From an uncultured Oceanospirillaceae bacterium (lineage in GTDB: Bacteria > Pseudomonadota > Gammaproteobacteria > Pseudomonadales > Oceanobacteraceae): a DNA stretch of 17,201 bases. The translations under genes and the position numbers were made by a program. Location of the stretch: assembly GCA_937974825.1 (NCBI GenBank), contig CALJVD010000060.1, forward strand, positions 1 through 17,201, written 5' to 3'. Positions within the stretch are counted from its first letter, which is position 1. Each line of letters opens with the position of its first letter. This document shows, in pieces, positions 1 through 7,432 of this stretch. The notes below the pieces were generated by a model, which worked only from the letters and a program-made list of their open reading frames with translations, did no database searches and had not been told where the DNA came from.

Positions 1-953
1 GCTTGAATGACATGCGACAGTAGGTTGTCGCTAAGCTGTTTAGGAACAGTAATGTTTTTTTCTAAACTGGGGTTTTTAGCCCACAGTTTTAACGAGTCGA
101 CTAATGGCTTGGTTTTTAAGCCTCTGAATAATGGACGTACGTTGTCTTCCAGTGTTTGACGATAGATAGCCGGACGGTCACGTAATAAGTGAAAAATAAA
201 CAGTGCGCTTTCGTCTTCTGCTGGAGTAATAGGGCAGTAATTGGTCCATAGTTCACAGGCGCTGTACAGCGTAGCTAAATCTTGCTGACGTAAGTTGTTT
301 GGCTTAGCAGCACCTAATAAATGAATTCGTACAAAGGCATCGTGAATAGTGCTTGAAGAGATGTAACGATTACGTTTATCTTCAACGGTAAACTCAAGCA
401 ACTGGTTGGCTTCAGCGTACAAATAAAGTTGGTTGATTTCTAACCAAGAATGCGCTGGTGGTTGGCTATAGAGTTGATACGAACGCAGGATAGTTTGCCC
501 TGTATCGCTAATTGCCCTGTGAATAGCTAACGTCAGTGTTTTGGCGTTGGCCGATACTTGAAGTAATTTAGGCTGGCTTATAAGTTTCGCAATAATAACT
601 TTATAGCCCGTAGCTAAGTGCCCTTGCAGTGCTTGTGCTAACTGCGCTACTTGTAATTGCTTAGTGTCCAAAACAACGGAAGATTGCAAAAAATGCTTAT
701 TTAGCAATCCGCAAATTGTATAAATATATGGGCGGATAATTTCTAACGCTTCGTAGCGAGTTTGTGGGTCGGTTTGCCACTGATTTAACTCGCGTACAGA
801 TAGATATAACAGTTTTGCAGCGGCACCAGTATTAGCCATGGGCAAATCCTTTGCCCACTTGCGTATATCACTAATGCTTCCACTGCAGAAAGTAAGGGAG
901 CTTAATGTTTGTTCAGGTATATGCAATTTTATTGGTAATTTTTCTTCTGACAT
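1..953 (-). CDS. Conserved protein downstream of psd, partial (C-terminus missing)
   Basis: An open frame of 317 full codons runs from an ATG at 953 leftward off the window edge without a stop; a GAAGGT ribosome site lies a few bases before the ATG. The protein starts MSEEKLPIKLHIPEQTL and has a conserved-looking stretch at about residues 30-60 (DLPMANTGAAAKLLYLSVRE). It looks soluble and helix-rich; no signal peptide, membrane segment or nucleotide-binding motif is visible in the part present. From memory it resembles the protein encoded beside psd in Pseudomonas (PA4958 in P. aeruginosa, next to fimX), some homologues of which carry labels such as molecular chaperone or cyclic-di-GMP receptor; I cannot confirm those labels. 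It begins 33 bases after the psd stop on the same strand, so it is probably co-transcribed with psd. Reading frame certain, function unknown. Confidence 0.8.
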   Translation of the reverse strand, partial: MSEEKLPIKLHIPEQTLSSLTFCSGSISDIRKWAKDLPMANTGAAAKLLYLSVRELNQWQTDPQTRYEALEIIRPYIYTICGLLNKHFLQSSVVLDTKQLQVAQLAQALQGHLATGYKVIIAKLISQPKLLQVSANAKTLTLAIHRAISDTGQTILRSYQLYSQPPAHSWLEINQLYLYAEANQLLEFTVEDKRNRYISSSTIHDAFVRIHLLGAAKPNNLRQQDLATLYSACELWTNYCPITPAEDESALFIFHLLRDRPAIYRQTLEDNVRPLFRGLKTKPLVDSLKLWAKNPSLEKNITVPKQLSDNLLSHVIQ

Positions 954-986
954 GTGCACCTTCACTTTATTAAAAACTGTCGTGAA

Positions 987-1841
987 TTAAGTTTTATTTC
1001 CTATGATCTCGCCTACTTTTAGTGGAGATTCAGCCGACAGCTTCTCAAGCCAATTTATTTGATCTTTTGCAAAGCACAGCACTACTGTGGAGCCAAGCAA
1101 AAAACGACCCATTTCCTCGCCCTTTTGTAACTCTACAGGGGCGGGGTTTGTGTATTCAGTCACTTTACGCTCACGAGTGGGTGGAGTAATGCGCCCCGCC
1201 CAAACGGTTTCTATCGCCGCAACAATCATGGCACCTACGAGTACCATGGCCATTGGACCTTGTTCTGTATCAAATATAGCCACTAAACGTTCGTTACGAG
1301 AGAATAAACGTGGAACATTTTCAGCGGTTGTCTGGTTAACCGAGAATAGATCACCCGGTACATAAATCATTTTGCGCAACTTACCAGCGGTGGGCATATG
1401 CACACGGTGGTAATCTCTGGGCGATAAATAAATAGTATTAAATACACCGTCTTCGAATTCTTTGCTGAGCGCTTGGTCACCACCAAGTAACTCTAAAAGA
1501 GTGTAATCTTGCCCTTTGGCCTGAAAAATTCTGCCGTCTTTAATGTCGCCTAGCTGAGAAATAGCTCCGTCAGCTGGTGAAATAATAGAACCTTCGTCGT
1601 CATTAAAGGTGCGCACACCACTCTCAAGCTCACGAGTAAAAAACTCGTTAAAAGAAGCAAAGTCTTCAGCTTGTTTAAACTTAGCCTCTTGCATGTTGAT
1701 ATCAAACTTTTTAATAAATGAATTAATAAATAAGTTTTTTATCCAACGAACTTCACTGGCAGCAAGCTTCCCAACGATACGAGACAGTAGGTGTTGCGGC
1801 ACAATGTACTGAAAGGCAATAAATAAATTCTTTTTAATCAA
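987..1841 (-). CDS. psd: Phosphatidylserine decarboxylase proenzyme
   Basis: Decarboxylates phosphatidylserine to phosphatidylethanolamine at the inner membrane, the last step of the main bacterial phospholipid route. The 284-residue product has the family landmarks: SPADGAIS with Asp91, YHRVHMP with His145 and His148, and the self-cleavage site LGST at residues 249-252. Cleavage between Gly250 and Ser251 would give the beta chain and the pyruvoyl-bearing alpha chain. Length fits the Pseudomonas enzyme (about 289) rather than the longer E. coli one (322). The start appears to be TTG at 1841: no ATG lies nearby in frame, and the N-terminus IKKNLFIAFQYIVP aligns with the start of Pseudomonas Psd. 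The start overlaps the stop of the upstream small membrane gene by 8 bases, and only a weak purine-rich AAGAAG precedes it, so translation may be coupled. Family assignment is secure; exact start moderately so. Confidence 0.97.
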   Translation of the reverse strand: MIKKNLFIAFQYIVPQHLLSRIVGKLAASEVRWIKNLFINSFIKKFDINMQEAKFKQAEDFASFNEFFTRELESGVRTFNDDEGSIISPADGAISQLGDIKDGRIFQAKGQDYTLLELLGGDQALSKEFEDGVFNTIYLSPRDYHRVHMPTAGKLRKMIYVPGDLFSVNQTTAENVPRLFSRNERLVAIFDTEQGPMAMVLVGAMIVAAIETVWAGRITPPTRERKVTEYTNPAPVELQKGEEMGRFLLGSTVVLCFAKDQINWLEKLSAESPLKVGEIIGNKT

Positions 1842-2250
1842 AACGGTTCTTCTTAAATATAAAAATTAACGGTACATAAAAGGTGGCTAGATAAGCAGCG
1901 ATGTTGAGCTGTGTATCAGCGTGTTCTTTTATCTTTGAACCGATCAGTTTACCTAATAAAGCCCTAAAACCCGAGATGCAGAACAATATATAAAAAATTA
2001 TGTTTATTAAGCTGCTTTTAATGCTCGGGTTTATTAATCCTAAGTGTAGTTCGTTTGTGCTATATGTGCGGAATCTATGCAAGTTTTTATTTGAGCAAGC
2101 AGACACAGCTGTGTTGGGTATGTCAAAAAATGACACCTTGCTTTCTTCTGGTTTAGAAGACTCAAAAGAAAAAGAGCCAGTCATGGGAAGCGCTTGGCTT
2201 AAATGGTCGACTAGCGACTGAGTCTCTAACCGAAGAGTCAGAGTGTTCAT
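1834..2250 (-). CDS. Small predicted membrane protein of unknown function
   Basis: I do not recognise this gene. From the ATG at 2250 it encodes 138 residues: a polar N-terminal part (about 1-75) followed by two hydrophobic segments at about 80-98 (LINIIFYILFCISGF) and 115-133 (LNIAAYLATFYVPLIFIF), ending in a basic KKNRFD tail. The frame stays open upstream to a TTG at 2346, but that extension would read through an inverted repeat and looks like leader sequence, so the ATG is preferred; no clear ribosome site precedes it. It is more AT-rich than its neighbours. The stop overlaps the TTG start of psd, which argues that it is expressed and translated together with psd. A role linked to phospholipid synthesis or Psd membrane placement is only a guess from position. 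It could also be a fast-diverging lineage-specific gene. Confidence 0.6.
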   Translation of the reverse strand: MNTLTLRLETQSLVDHLSQALPMTGSFSFESSKPEESKVSFFDIPNTAVSACSNKNLHRFRTYSTNELHLGLINPSIKSSLINIIFYILFCISGFRALLGKLIGSKIKEHADTQLNIAAYLATFYVPLIFIFKKNRFD

Positions 2251-2295
2251 GCTGTTGTGTCGCTTATAGATGTTGCGCACTGTGCCATATTTCAA

Positions 2296-2320
2296 AATCC
2301 TTATGATGTCTTTAAGGATT
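2296..2320 (-). promoter_or_regulatory. Perfect 8-bp inverted repeat upstream of the small membrane gene and psd
   Basis: The arms AATCCTTA (2296-2303) and TAAGGATT (2313-2320) are exact inverted repeats around a 9-base centre, 46-70 bases before the preferred ATG at 2250. Read on the minus strand the right-hand arm runs into a short TTTT. It may be an operator dyad for the psd transcript, or a weak terminator for transcripts leaving rsgA. The symmetry is seen; the function is inferred. Confidence 0.4.
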
Positions 2321-2364
2321 GTAGAATAATACGAAGGGTGGCGCAATTTTTCTAGACAATTCGA

Positions 2365-2389
2365 GCAAGCTATCAGGGCGATAGCTTGC
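2365..2389 (-). terminator. Perfect 10-bp hairpin after rsgA, possible terminator
   Basis: GCAAGCTATC (2365-2374) and GATAGCTTGC (2380-2389) form a 10-bp stem with a 5-base loop, 28 bases beyond the rsgA stop. On the minus strand the hairpin is not followed by a T-run, so it is not a classical intrinsic terminator. It may act as a 3' end stabiliser or work together with the second repeat further downstream. Confidence 0.45.
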
Positions 2390-2417
2390 CAAAGAGATGG
2401 GATAAGTTGTTTGGCGG

Positions 2418-3455
2418 TTATAAGTTAGAGAGGGTTTTTACAATTAGTTGGTAACTTTGTAGGCGATGCGGTGCTACTTCGCCTTGTTCGACCGCTGCTA
2501 GAAGCGCACAGCTTGAGGCAGGTTCGTGCTCATGGCTGCAGTTACGAAAACGGCAGTGCCCAGCCAGATTACGTAGTTCTCTGAATCCGTTCAGAATGTC
2601 ATTGGCTTCCATGTGCCATAAGCCGAATTCGCGAATTCCAGGAGAGTCGATTAAGTCGCCACCCGAAGGAAAGTGATACAGACGAGCGGTTGTTGTTGTG
2701 TGACGACCTAAGCCGCTGGATTCTGATAGCGCCCCAACTCTGAGCTCTTCGTCTGGCAACAGCGTGCTGATAAGTGAAGACTTACCTACCCCTGATTGAC
2801 CTACAAAAACGCTGGTGCGTTGGTTAAGTAGTTGTTTGAGTTCAGACAGGCTGTCTTCATCTTGGCTGCTCACTCTTAATGTTTTGTAGCCTAGCTTTTC
2901 ATAGCCGGCGAGTAACTCATCAAACCAAGGTGTGTTGTCAGCGTTTAGTAAGTCGGTTTTATTAAGCAAGATAACAGCTTCAATATCGCTGTTTTCAGCG
3001 GCCACTAAGTAGCGGTCAATTAAGTTGGACTGCGCTTCAGGTTCAGGAGCAATGACGAGCACAATAAAATCGATGTTTGCCGCTATAGCTTTAATTTCGT
3101 TGGCGGCGTTAGGGCGAGCTAATTCAGATTGGCGTGGCAGTACCGCCTCAATGATGCCGTGATTAGCGCCTTTGACTGTCGGGCCAGGACGAAATATCAC
3201 TCGGTCGCCAATAACTAGAGCCCCAAGGTTGGCACGTAAAAAGCAGCGATAGCGAACATCGGGCTCTTGTATGCTTTCTACTTCGGCTTGAGCACCGAAA
3301 TGCGCTACAATTCGACCTTCGGTTTCATCGCCCAGATCGTTTGGGCTTAATTGAGCATTAATAGCGCTGTCTTTTTTCTGAGCGCGCTCAATTTTTTCTT
3401 GCTGAATTTTATTAATACGCCATGCTTGGCGTCTTGTTAATTTGCGTTTGCTCAT
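2418..3455 (-). CDS. rsgA: Small ribosomal subunit biogenesis GTPase RsgA
   Basis: A circularly permuted GTPase that binds the maturing 30S subunit and checks its decoding centre late in assembly. The 345-residue product has a basic N-terminus (MSKRKLTRRQAWRINK), an OB fold (about 45-110), then GTPase motifs in permuted order: G4 NKTD at 165-168, the P-loop GQSGVGKSS at 219-227, the switch region around HTTTTARLYHF at 252-262 and G3 DSPG at 270-273. A C-terminal zinc site follows, with Cys301, Cys306, His308 and Cys316. E. coli RsgA is 350 residues. The frame extends 70 codons further upstream, but the ATG at 3455 matches the conserved N-terminus and the extension would overlap orn, so this start is chosen. 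It is divergent from orn, the arrangement also known in E. coli and Pseudomonas. No good ribosome site is seen before the ATG. Confidence 0.97.
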   Translation of the reverse strand: MSKRKLTRRQAWRINKIQQEKIERAQKKDSAINAQLSPNDLGDETEGRIVAHFGAQAEVESIQEPDVRYRCFLRANLGALVIGDRVIFRPGPTVKGANHGIIEAVLPRQSELARPNAANEIKAIAANIDFIVLVIAPEPEAQSNLIDRYLVAAENSDIEAVILLNKTDLLNADNTPWFDELLAGYEKLGYKTLRVSSQDEDSLSELKQLLNQRTSVFVGQSGVGKSSLISTLLPDEELRVGALSESSGLGRHTTTTARLYHFPSGGDLIDSPGIREFGLWHMEANDILNGFRELRNLAGHCRFRNCSHEHEPASSCALLAAVEQGEVAPHRLQSYQLIVKTLSNL

Positions 3456-3573
3456 AGATAAATTACGTAGTGAGTATGCTTGTATTGTCTGCCTTGGCTG
3501 ATACTTGTGCAAGTTGATAAAATTAATTAAATAAATGCGTTTAAACTCAAGTGTATATAGTAGGAATATTGAT
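3456..3573. promoter_or_regulatory. Divergent rsgA/orn intergenic region with presumed back-to-back promoters
   Basis: This 118-base AT-rich gap separates two divergent genes and must hold the promoters of both. For rsgA (minus strand) a candidate is TTGAGT at 3550-3545 and ATTAAT at 3527-3522 with a 17-base spacer, giving a leader of about 60 bases. For orn nothing with two good elements was found; TATATA at 3554-3559 is too close to the start codon to be convincing. The assignment rests on gene layout more than on the motifs. Confidence 0.4.
3561..3565 (+). promoter_or_regulatory. Ribosome binding site of orn
   Basis: TAGGA lies 8 bases before the ATG at 3574. It supports that start over the in-frame ATG at 3535, which would overlong the protein by 13 residues compared with the family. 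Confidence 0.6.
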
Positions 3574-4119
3574 ATGGCGACAAATAAGTTTTTAGTATGG
3601 ATGGACTTGGAAATGACGGGTCTAGAGCCAGAGCGTGATGTCATTATAGAGATCGCTACTATCATTACCGACGATAATTTAAACGTTGTGGCGGAAGGGC
3701 CTGTGTTAGCCGTGCATCAGCCTGATTTGTTGTTAGATGCAATGGACGAGTGGAACACCCGTACGCACGGCGAATCTGGCTTGGTTGAGCGAGTTCGTAA
3801 AAGCACAGTCGATGCCGCTCAAGCAGAGCAGTTAACCATCGACTTCTTAGTTGAGCATGGCGTGCAGCCAGGTAGCTCACCCTTGTGCGGCAACAGTATC
3901 CATCAAGACCGCCGGTTCTTAGTGAAGTATATGCCAGCACTCGAAGCCTTTATGCACTATCGCAATATAGACGTATCAACCTTGAAAGAATTAGCCAAGC
4001 GTTGGAAGCCAGAGGTTGTCGAGTCCTTTAAAAAAGCAGGTAGCCACCAAGCGCTGGACGATATACGCGAATCCATCGCCGAAATGCAGCACTACCGCAA
4101 ACACTTTATTGCGGAATAA
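3574..4119 (+). CDS. orn: Oligoribonuclease
   Basis: A 3'-5' exoribonuclease that degrades very short RNAs, chiefly dinucleotides, including pGpG from cyclic-di-GMP turnover. With the ATG at 3574 it is 181 residues, the same as E. coli Orn. The DEDDh catalytic set is complete: Asp11 and Glu13 in WMDLEMTGL, Asp112 in HQDRRFL, His158 and Asp163 in SHQALDDIRES. The upstream in-frame ATG at 3535 is rejected because homologues start at MATNKFLVWMDLE-type sequence and a ribosome site fits the later start. The nnr start follows the orn stop after 2 bases on the same strand, so here orn heads the long operon. In P. aeruginosa and E. coli a queG gene lies in this neighbourhood; it is absent between orn and nnr here. 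Confidence 0.98.
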   Translation: MATNKFLVWMDLEMTGLEPERDVIIEIATIITDDNLNVVAEGPVLAVHQPDLLLDAMDEWNTRTHGESGLVERVRKSTVDAAQAEQLTIDFLVEHGVQPGSSPLCGNSIHQDRRFLVKYMPALEAFMHYRNIDVSTLKELAKRWKPEVVESFKKAGSHQALDDIRESIAEMQHYRKHFIAE

Positions 4120-4121
4120 TA

Positions 4122-5633
4122 ATGGCGACCACTTCTTTACAATTGCTGCCTAATAATCTTTATCTGGCCGAACAAGTACGCGAGATAGATCAAGCCATCA
4201 TGGCCACAGAGCCAGTGTCGGCATTTGATTTAATGCTACGTGCGGCTCAGGCTGCTTTCGGGTTACTTGTCGAGTATTGGCCGCAGGCCAAGCACATTTG
4301 TGTCTTAGCAGGATCCGGTAATAACGGTGGCGACGCTTGGCTAGTGGCAGCGCTGGCTAAAAAGCACGGACTTGAAGTGCAGTTATATGATCTTGCTAAA
4401 GAAGGCTTGCGCACCAGTGAGGGTCAACAGGCACAGGCCTATGCTGTTGAGGCGGGCGTGCAAGCTCAACCTTTTATGGGTGCGCTTGAAGCACATACTG
4501 ACCTTATAGTTGATGGCTTGTTAGGTATTGGACTGCAAGGAGAAGTTAATGCTCACTATCAAGCAGCCATACACAGTATCAACAGTCACCCAGCCTCTGT
4601 GTTTTCATTAGATATTCCATCAGGTTTGCATGCTGATACAGGTGCGGTGTTAGGGGCTGCTGTTCAAGCGGATATTACCCTTACCTTTGTTGCACTAAAG
4701 CAAGGCTTATTCACTGCTCATGGTCCTGATATGACTGGGCAGATTTTTTATGCACCCTTAACAAACGCTAACGTGAAAGAGCTTGCTGTTGCCAGTGCGC
4801 AGCGTATTTATTATCAGCATTTATCCCAGCAAGAGTTGCTACCTTCACGAGCTAAAAATAGTCATAAAGGAATGTTTGGGCATGTATTAGTGGCTGGTGG
4901 TGAGTCTGGATATGGTGGCGCAGTGATTCTTGCTGCTGAAGCCGCCGCACGCACGGGGGCAGGGTTAGTTAGCTGTGCGACCCACCCTGAACACTTAACC
5001 CCACTCTTAAGTCGCTGCCCTAATATTATGGCAAAAGCGGTCGGTTCTGGATTAGAGCTGCAACCTCTTATTGAGCAAGCCAGTGTGTTGGCTATAGGGC
5101 CTGGCTTAGGGCAACAAGGCTGGGCTGAACTTTTTATGCAGCAAGCCTTACTAACTAATAAGCCTATAGTATTAGATGCTGACGCTTTAAATCTTCTAGC
5201 GAAGCCACAGTGGCAAACACAATTTGAAGGGCGGTTAGCGGTACTTACTCCGCATCCGGGTGAGGCAGCTCGACTGTTAGGGGTGAGCATAGAAGAAATA
5301 CAAGCCGATCGTTTTAGTGCGGCCTCATCTCTTGCTAATCAATATTCGGCAACGGTGGTGTTAAAAGGCCAAGGCAGTATTGTTGCTAACCCCAATGGAC
5401 GTGTCGCGGTCTGCACGGAAGGAAATTCGGGAATGAGCAGTGGCGGAATGGGTGATGTGCTTACTGGCGTCATTGCCGCTCTAATGGCGCAAGGGCTAAG
5501 TGCTTGGGATGCCAGTTGCTTAGGCGTTTGCTTGCACGCCAAAGCCGCTGATGAATGTGCGCAACACCAAGGTGCAGTCGGAATGCTTGCACAAGATTTA
5601 ATGACTTACTTACAGAAGCTAATAAACGTATGA
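4122..5633 (+). CDS. nnr: Bifunctional NAD(P)H-hydrate epimerase / ADP-dependent dehydratase
   Basis: Repairs NADHX and NADPHX, the damaged hydrated forms of the nicotinamide cofactors. The 503-residue protein has both domains of the YjeF family. The N-terminal epimerase (about 10-225) shows GSGNNGGDA at 64-72, the conserved Asp in VDGLLGIGL near 131 and LDIPSGLHADTG at 163-174. The C-terminal ribokinase-like dehydratase (about 240-500) shows HKGMFGHVLVAGG, AIGPGLG at 324-330, LDADALNLL at 351-359, LTPHPGEAARLLG at 375-387, VLKG, and GGMGDVLTG at 441-449 with the expected catalytic Asp445. The usual GNNGGDG is GNNGGDA here, a mild change. E. coli YjeF is 515 residues. It starts 2 bases after orn and its stop overlaps the tsaE start as ATGA. 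Confidence 0.97.
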   Translation: MATTSLQLLPNNLYLAEQVREIDQAIMATEPVSAFDLMLRAAQAAFGLLVEYWPQAKHICVLAGSGNNGGDAWLVAALAKKHGLEVQLYDLAKEGLRTSEGQQAQAYAVEAGVQAQPFMGALEAHTDLIVDGLLGIGLQGEVNAHYQAAIHSINSHPASVFSLDIPSGLHADTGAVLGAAVQADITLTFVALKQGLFTAHGPDMTGQIFYAPLTNANVKELAVASAQRIYYQHLSQQELLPSRAKNSHKGMFGHVLVAGGESGYGGAVILAAEAAARTGAGLVSCATHPEHLTPLLSRCPNIMAKAVGSGLELQPLIEQASVLAIGPGLGQQGWAELFMQQALLTNKPIVLDADALNLLAKPQWQTQFEGRLAVLTPHPGEAARLLGVSIEEIQADRFSAASSLANQYSATVVLKGQGSIVANPNGRVAVCTEGNSGMSSGGMGDVLTGVIAALMAQGLSAWDASCLGVCLHAKAADECAQHQGAVGMLAQDLMTYLQKLINV

Positions 5634-6103
5634 CTCTATTCTTAGCAGATGAAGCCGCCACCTTAGCGGTTGCCAAAGTTTTTGTACAAGCTCTTAAAGA
5701 AGGCGGCTTAGTTTTCTTAGAAGGGACGCTGGGTGTTGGTAAGACCACCTTTAGTCGAGGTTTAATTCAGGCTTTGGGGCATCAGGGGGTAGTTAAAAGC
5801 CCAACCTATACGCTTGTCGAAGAGTACCCATTGGCAGACGTAAAAGTGTATCACTTTGATTTATACCGCTTGGCTGATCCAGAAGAATTAGAGTACATGG
5901 GCATACGAGAGTATTTACAGCCGCAAAACTTATGTCTAATAGAGTGGCCCGACAAAGGTTTTGGGGTGTTGCCAAAACCAGATTTAACCATTGAATTGTC
6001 TGATGATCAGCAAGGGCGTGCACTGAATTGGCAGGCTCACACGACAAAAGGCAAGCAGTGGCAAGACACACTAATAAAAACAACAAAGGCGTGGCAGCGA
6101 TAG
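5630..6103 (+). CDS. tsaE: tRNA threonylcarbamoyladenosine biosynthesis ATPase TsaE
   Basis: ATPase partner of TsaB and TsaD in making t6A at position 37 of ANN-decoding tRNAs; cytoplasmic. The 157-residue product compares with 153 in E. coli. Walker A is GTLGVGKTT at 32-40, followed by the family stretches SPTYTLVEEY at 57-66, YHFDLYRL with Asp77, and LIEWPDKG with Glu105. The frame is open upstream to 5555, but the ATG at 5630 gives the conserved start MTLFLADEAATLAVA and overlaps the nnr stop as ATGA, a usual sign of translational coupling. Its stop overlaps the amiB GTG by one base. Confidence 0.97.
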   Translation: MTLFLADEAATLAVAKVFVQALKEGGLVFLEGTLGVGKTTFSRGLIQALGHQGVVKSPTYTLVEEYPLADVKVYHFDLYRLADPEELEYMGIREYLQPQNLCLIEWPDKGFGVLPKPDLTIELSDDQQGRALNWQAHTTKGKQWQDTLIKTTKAWQR

Positions 6104-7425
6104 TGAGAATTTTTATTTTATTAAGCCTGTTGTTAGCCCAAAGCGTATTTGCTGACATTAAAAACATCAGGATAGAAGATAAAAAAACGCACACAATGGT
6201 GGTGCTAGATTTAACTCGACCGCACGAGCATCAGGCGTTTGACTTGTCGAATCCGGAACGAGTCGTTTTGGATTTGGAAGGTGCAAAGATGCAACCCGGG
6301 GCTAATAGCCTTAGTCTTCCTATTGGGCTAGTGAACTCTATTCGAAGCGCAAGGCGCAATCAAAACGATGTGCGTGTGGTTCTTGAGCTTAATAAATCCG
6401 TTACCTACAGAACCTATAGGCTATCGCCCGACCAAGGGTATGGCCATCGTCTAGTGATTGATCTGTACTCAAAAGCTGAGAAAGATAATCGCTCTGGTGG
6501 CGCTGTGCTATCGGCTAAGCCAGTCGTTAAACGAGCAGAAGAATATACCTCTAAGGCTAAAGATATTACGATTGTGATTGATGCTGGCCATGGTGGTGAT
6601 GACCCAGGTGCAATTGGCCCTAAAGGCATACGCGAAAAAGACGTAGTCTTGGCGATTGCTAAAGAACTGCATCGCTTATTTGCTGCAGAACCGGGCTATG
6701 CACCATTAATGACGCGTGAAGATGATCGCTTTCTTAAACTTGGTGCCAGAGCGAGGCGCGCAGAAGCAGCGGAAGCAGAGCTCTTTATTTCTATTCATGC
6801 CGACGCCTTTAAATATCCGAGTGCTAGCGGTGCTTCGGTCTATGCATTATCAGAGCATGGTGCCAGTTCAACAGCTGCCAAATGGCTCGCCGACAAAGAA
6901 AACCAGTCAGACAAAGTTGGCGGTGCCGATGTAAGAAGCGTGGAAGCACAAGTCAAAGAAGTGCTGCTTGATCTGAGCATGACTTATAAGCTGCGCGAAA
7001 GTAAAGACTTAGGCAGCAAAGTGTTACGTAGCATGGGTAGAATCACTAAGCTGCACAAGCATAATGTTGAAGAAGCAGGTTTTGCTGTACTAAAAGGTGC
7101 GAGCGCCTCGGCTTTATTGATTGAAACAGGATTTATCTCCAATCCACAAGAAGCACGCTTGTTATCGAGCACTGCTTATCAGCGTAAAATGGCGCAAGCT
7201 ATTTTTGATGGTATTCATGAGTATTACAGCGAACATCCGCCTGATGGCAGTTTGTTATCAAAAAAGAAAAAGAGAAAACCTGAAGTTTATGTGGTTGAGC
7301 GCGGAGACAACCTGTCGTTGATCGCCGATAGAAACAAGGTTTCAATAAAAGAATTACGCCGATTAAATAACTTAAATAAGGACACTATACGGGTGGGTCA
7401 GCGCTTATTGATCCCCAAGTCTTGA
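6103..7425 (+). CDS. amiB: N-acetylmuramoyl-L-alanine amidase with AMIN and LysM domains
   Basis: Periplasmic zinc amidase that cleaves septal peptidoglycan during cell separation, normally activated by an EnvC/NlpD-type factor. From GTG at 6103 it is 440 residues (E. coli AmiB 445). A signal peptide (MRIFILLSLLLAQSVFA, cut likely after Ala17) precedes an AMIN domain (about 18-125), an Amidase_3 domain (about 155-375) and one C-terminal LysM domain (about 395-438, YVVERGDNLSLIADR to GQRLLIPKS). Zinc and catalytic residues are present: His163 in DAGHGGDDPG, Glu178, His232 in ISIHADAF and Glu341 in LIETGFISN. GTG 6103 is chosen because it puts the signal peptide at the very N-terminus; it overlaps the tsaE stop as TAGTG. 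An in-frame GTG at 6091 is an alternative. No strong ribosome site is seen, which fits re-initiation after tsaE. Confidence 0.96.
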   Translation: MRIFILLSLLLAQSVFADIKNIRIEDKKTHTMVVLDLTRPHEHQAFDLSNPERVVLDLEGAKMQPGANSLSLPIGLVNSIRSARRNQNDVRVVLELNKSVTYRTYRLSPDQGYGHRLVIDLYSKAEKDNRSGGAVLSAKPVVKRAEEYTSKAKDITIVIDAGHGGDDPGAIGPKGIREKDVVLAIAKELHRLFAAEPGYAPLMTREDDRFLKLGARARRAEAAEAELFISIHADAFKYPSASGASVYALSEHGASSTAAKWLADKENQSDKVGGADVRSVEAQVKEVLLDLSMTYKLRESKDLGSKVLRSMGRITKLHKHNVEEAGFAVLKGASASALLIETGFISNPQEARLLSSTAYQRKMAQAIFDGIHEYYSEHPPDGSLLSKKKKRKPEVYVVERGDNLSLIADRNKVSIKELRRLNNLNKDTIRVGQRLLIPKS

Positions 7426-7432
7426 GCTAAAT

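Noticed and set aside
2000..2221. Plus-strand open frame of 73 codons opposite the small membrane gene
   Set aside because: No ribosome site or recognisable protein, and it is antisense to a frame that fits the psd operon with an overlapping stop/start. A weak alternative only.
2272..2287. Sigma-54-like TGGCAC on the minus strand upstream of the small membrane gene
   Set aside because: The -24 half matches, but the GC dinucleotide is not at the required spacing, so the -12 element fails.
2251..2346. N-terminal extension of the small membrane gene to a TTG at 2346
   Set aside because: It would translate through the inverted repeat at 2296-2320 and starts with a rare codon without a ribosome site; the ATG at 2250 is more credible.
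3456..3665. Long form of RsgA with 70 extra N-terminal residues
   Set aside because: It would overlap the orn coding region and lacks similarity to the family; the ATG at 3455 gives the usual length.
4862..5290. Minus-strand open frame inside nnr (142 codons)
   Set aside because: Antisense shadow of a well-conserved gene; composition is low in normal protein features and no ribosome site is seen.
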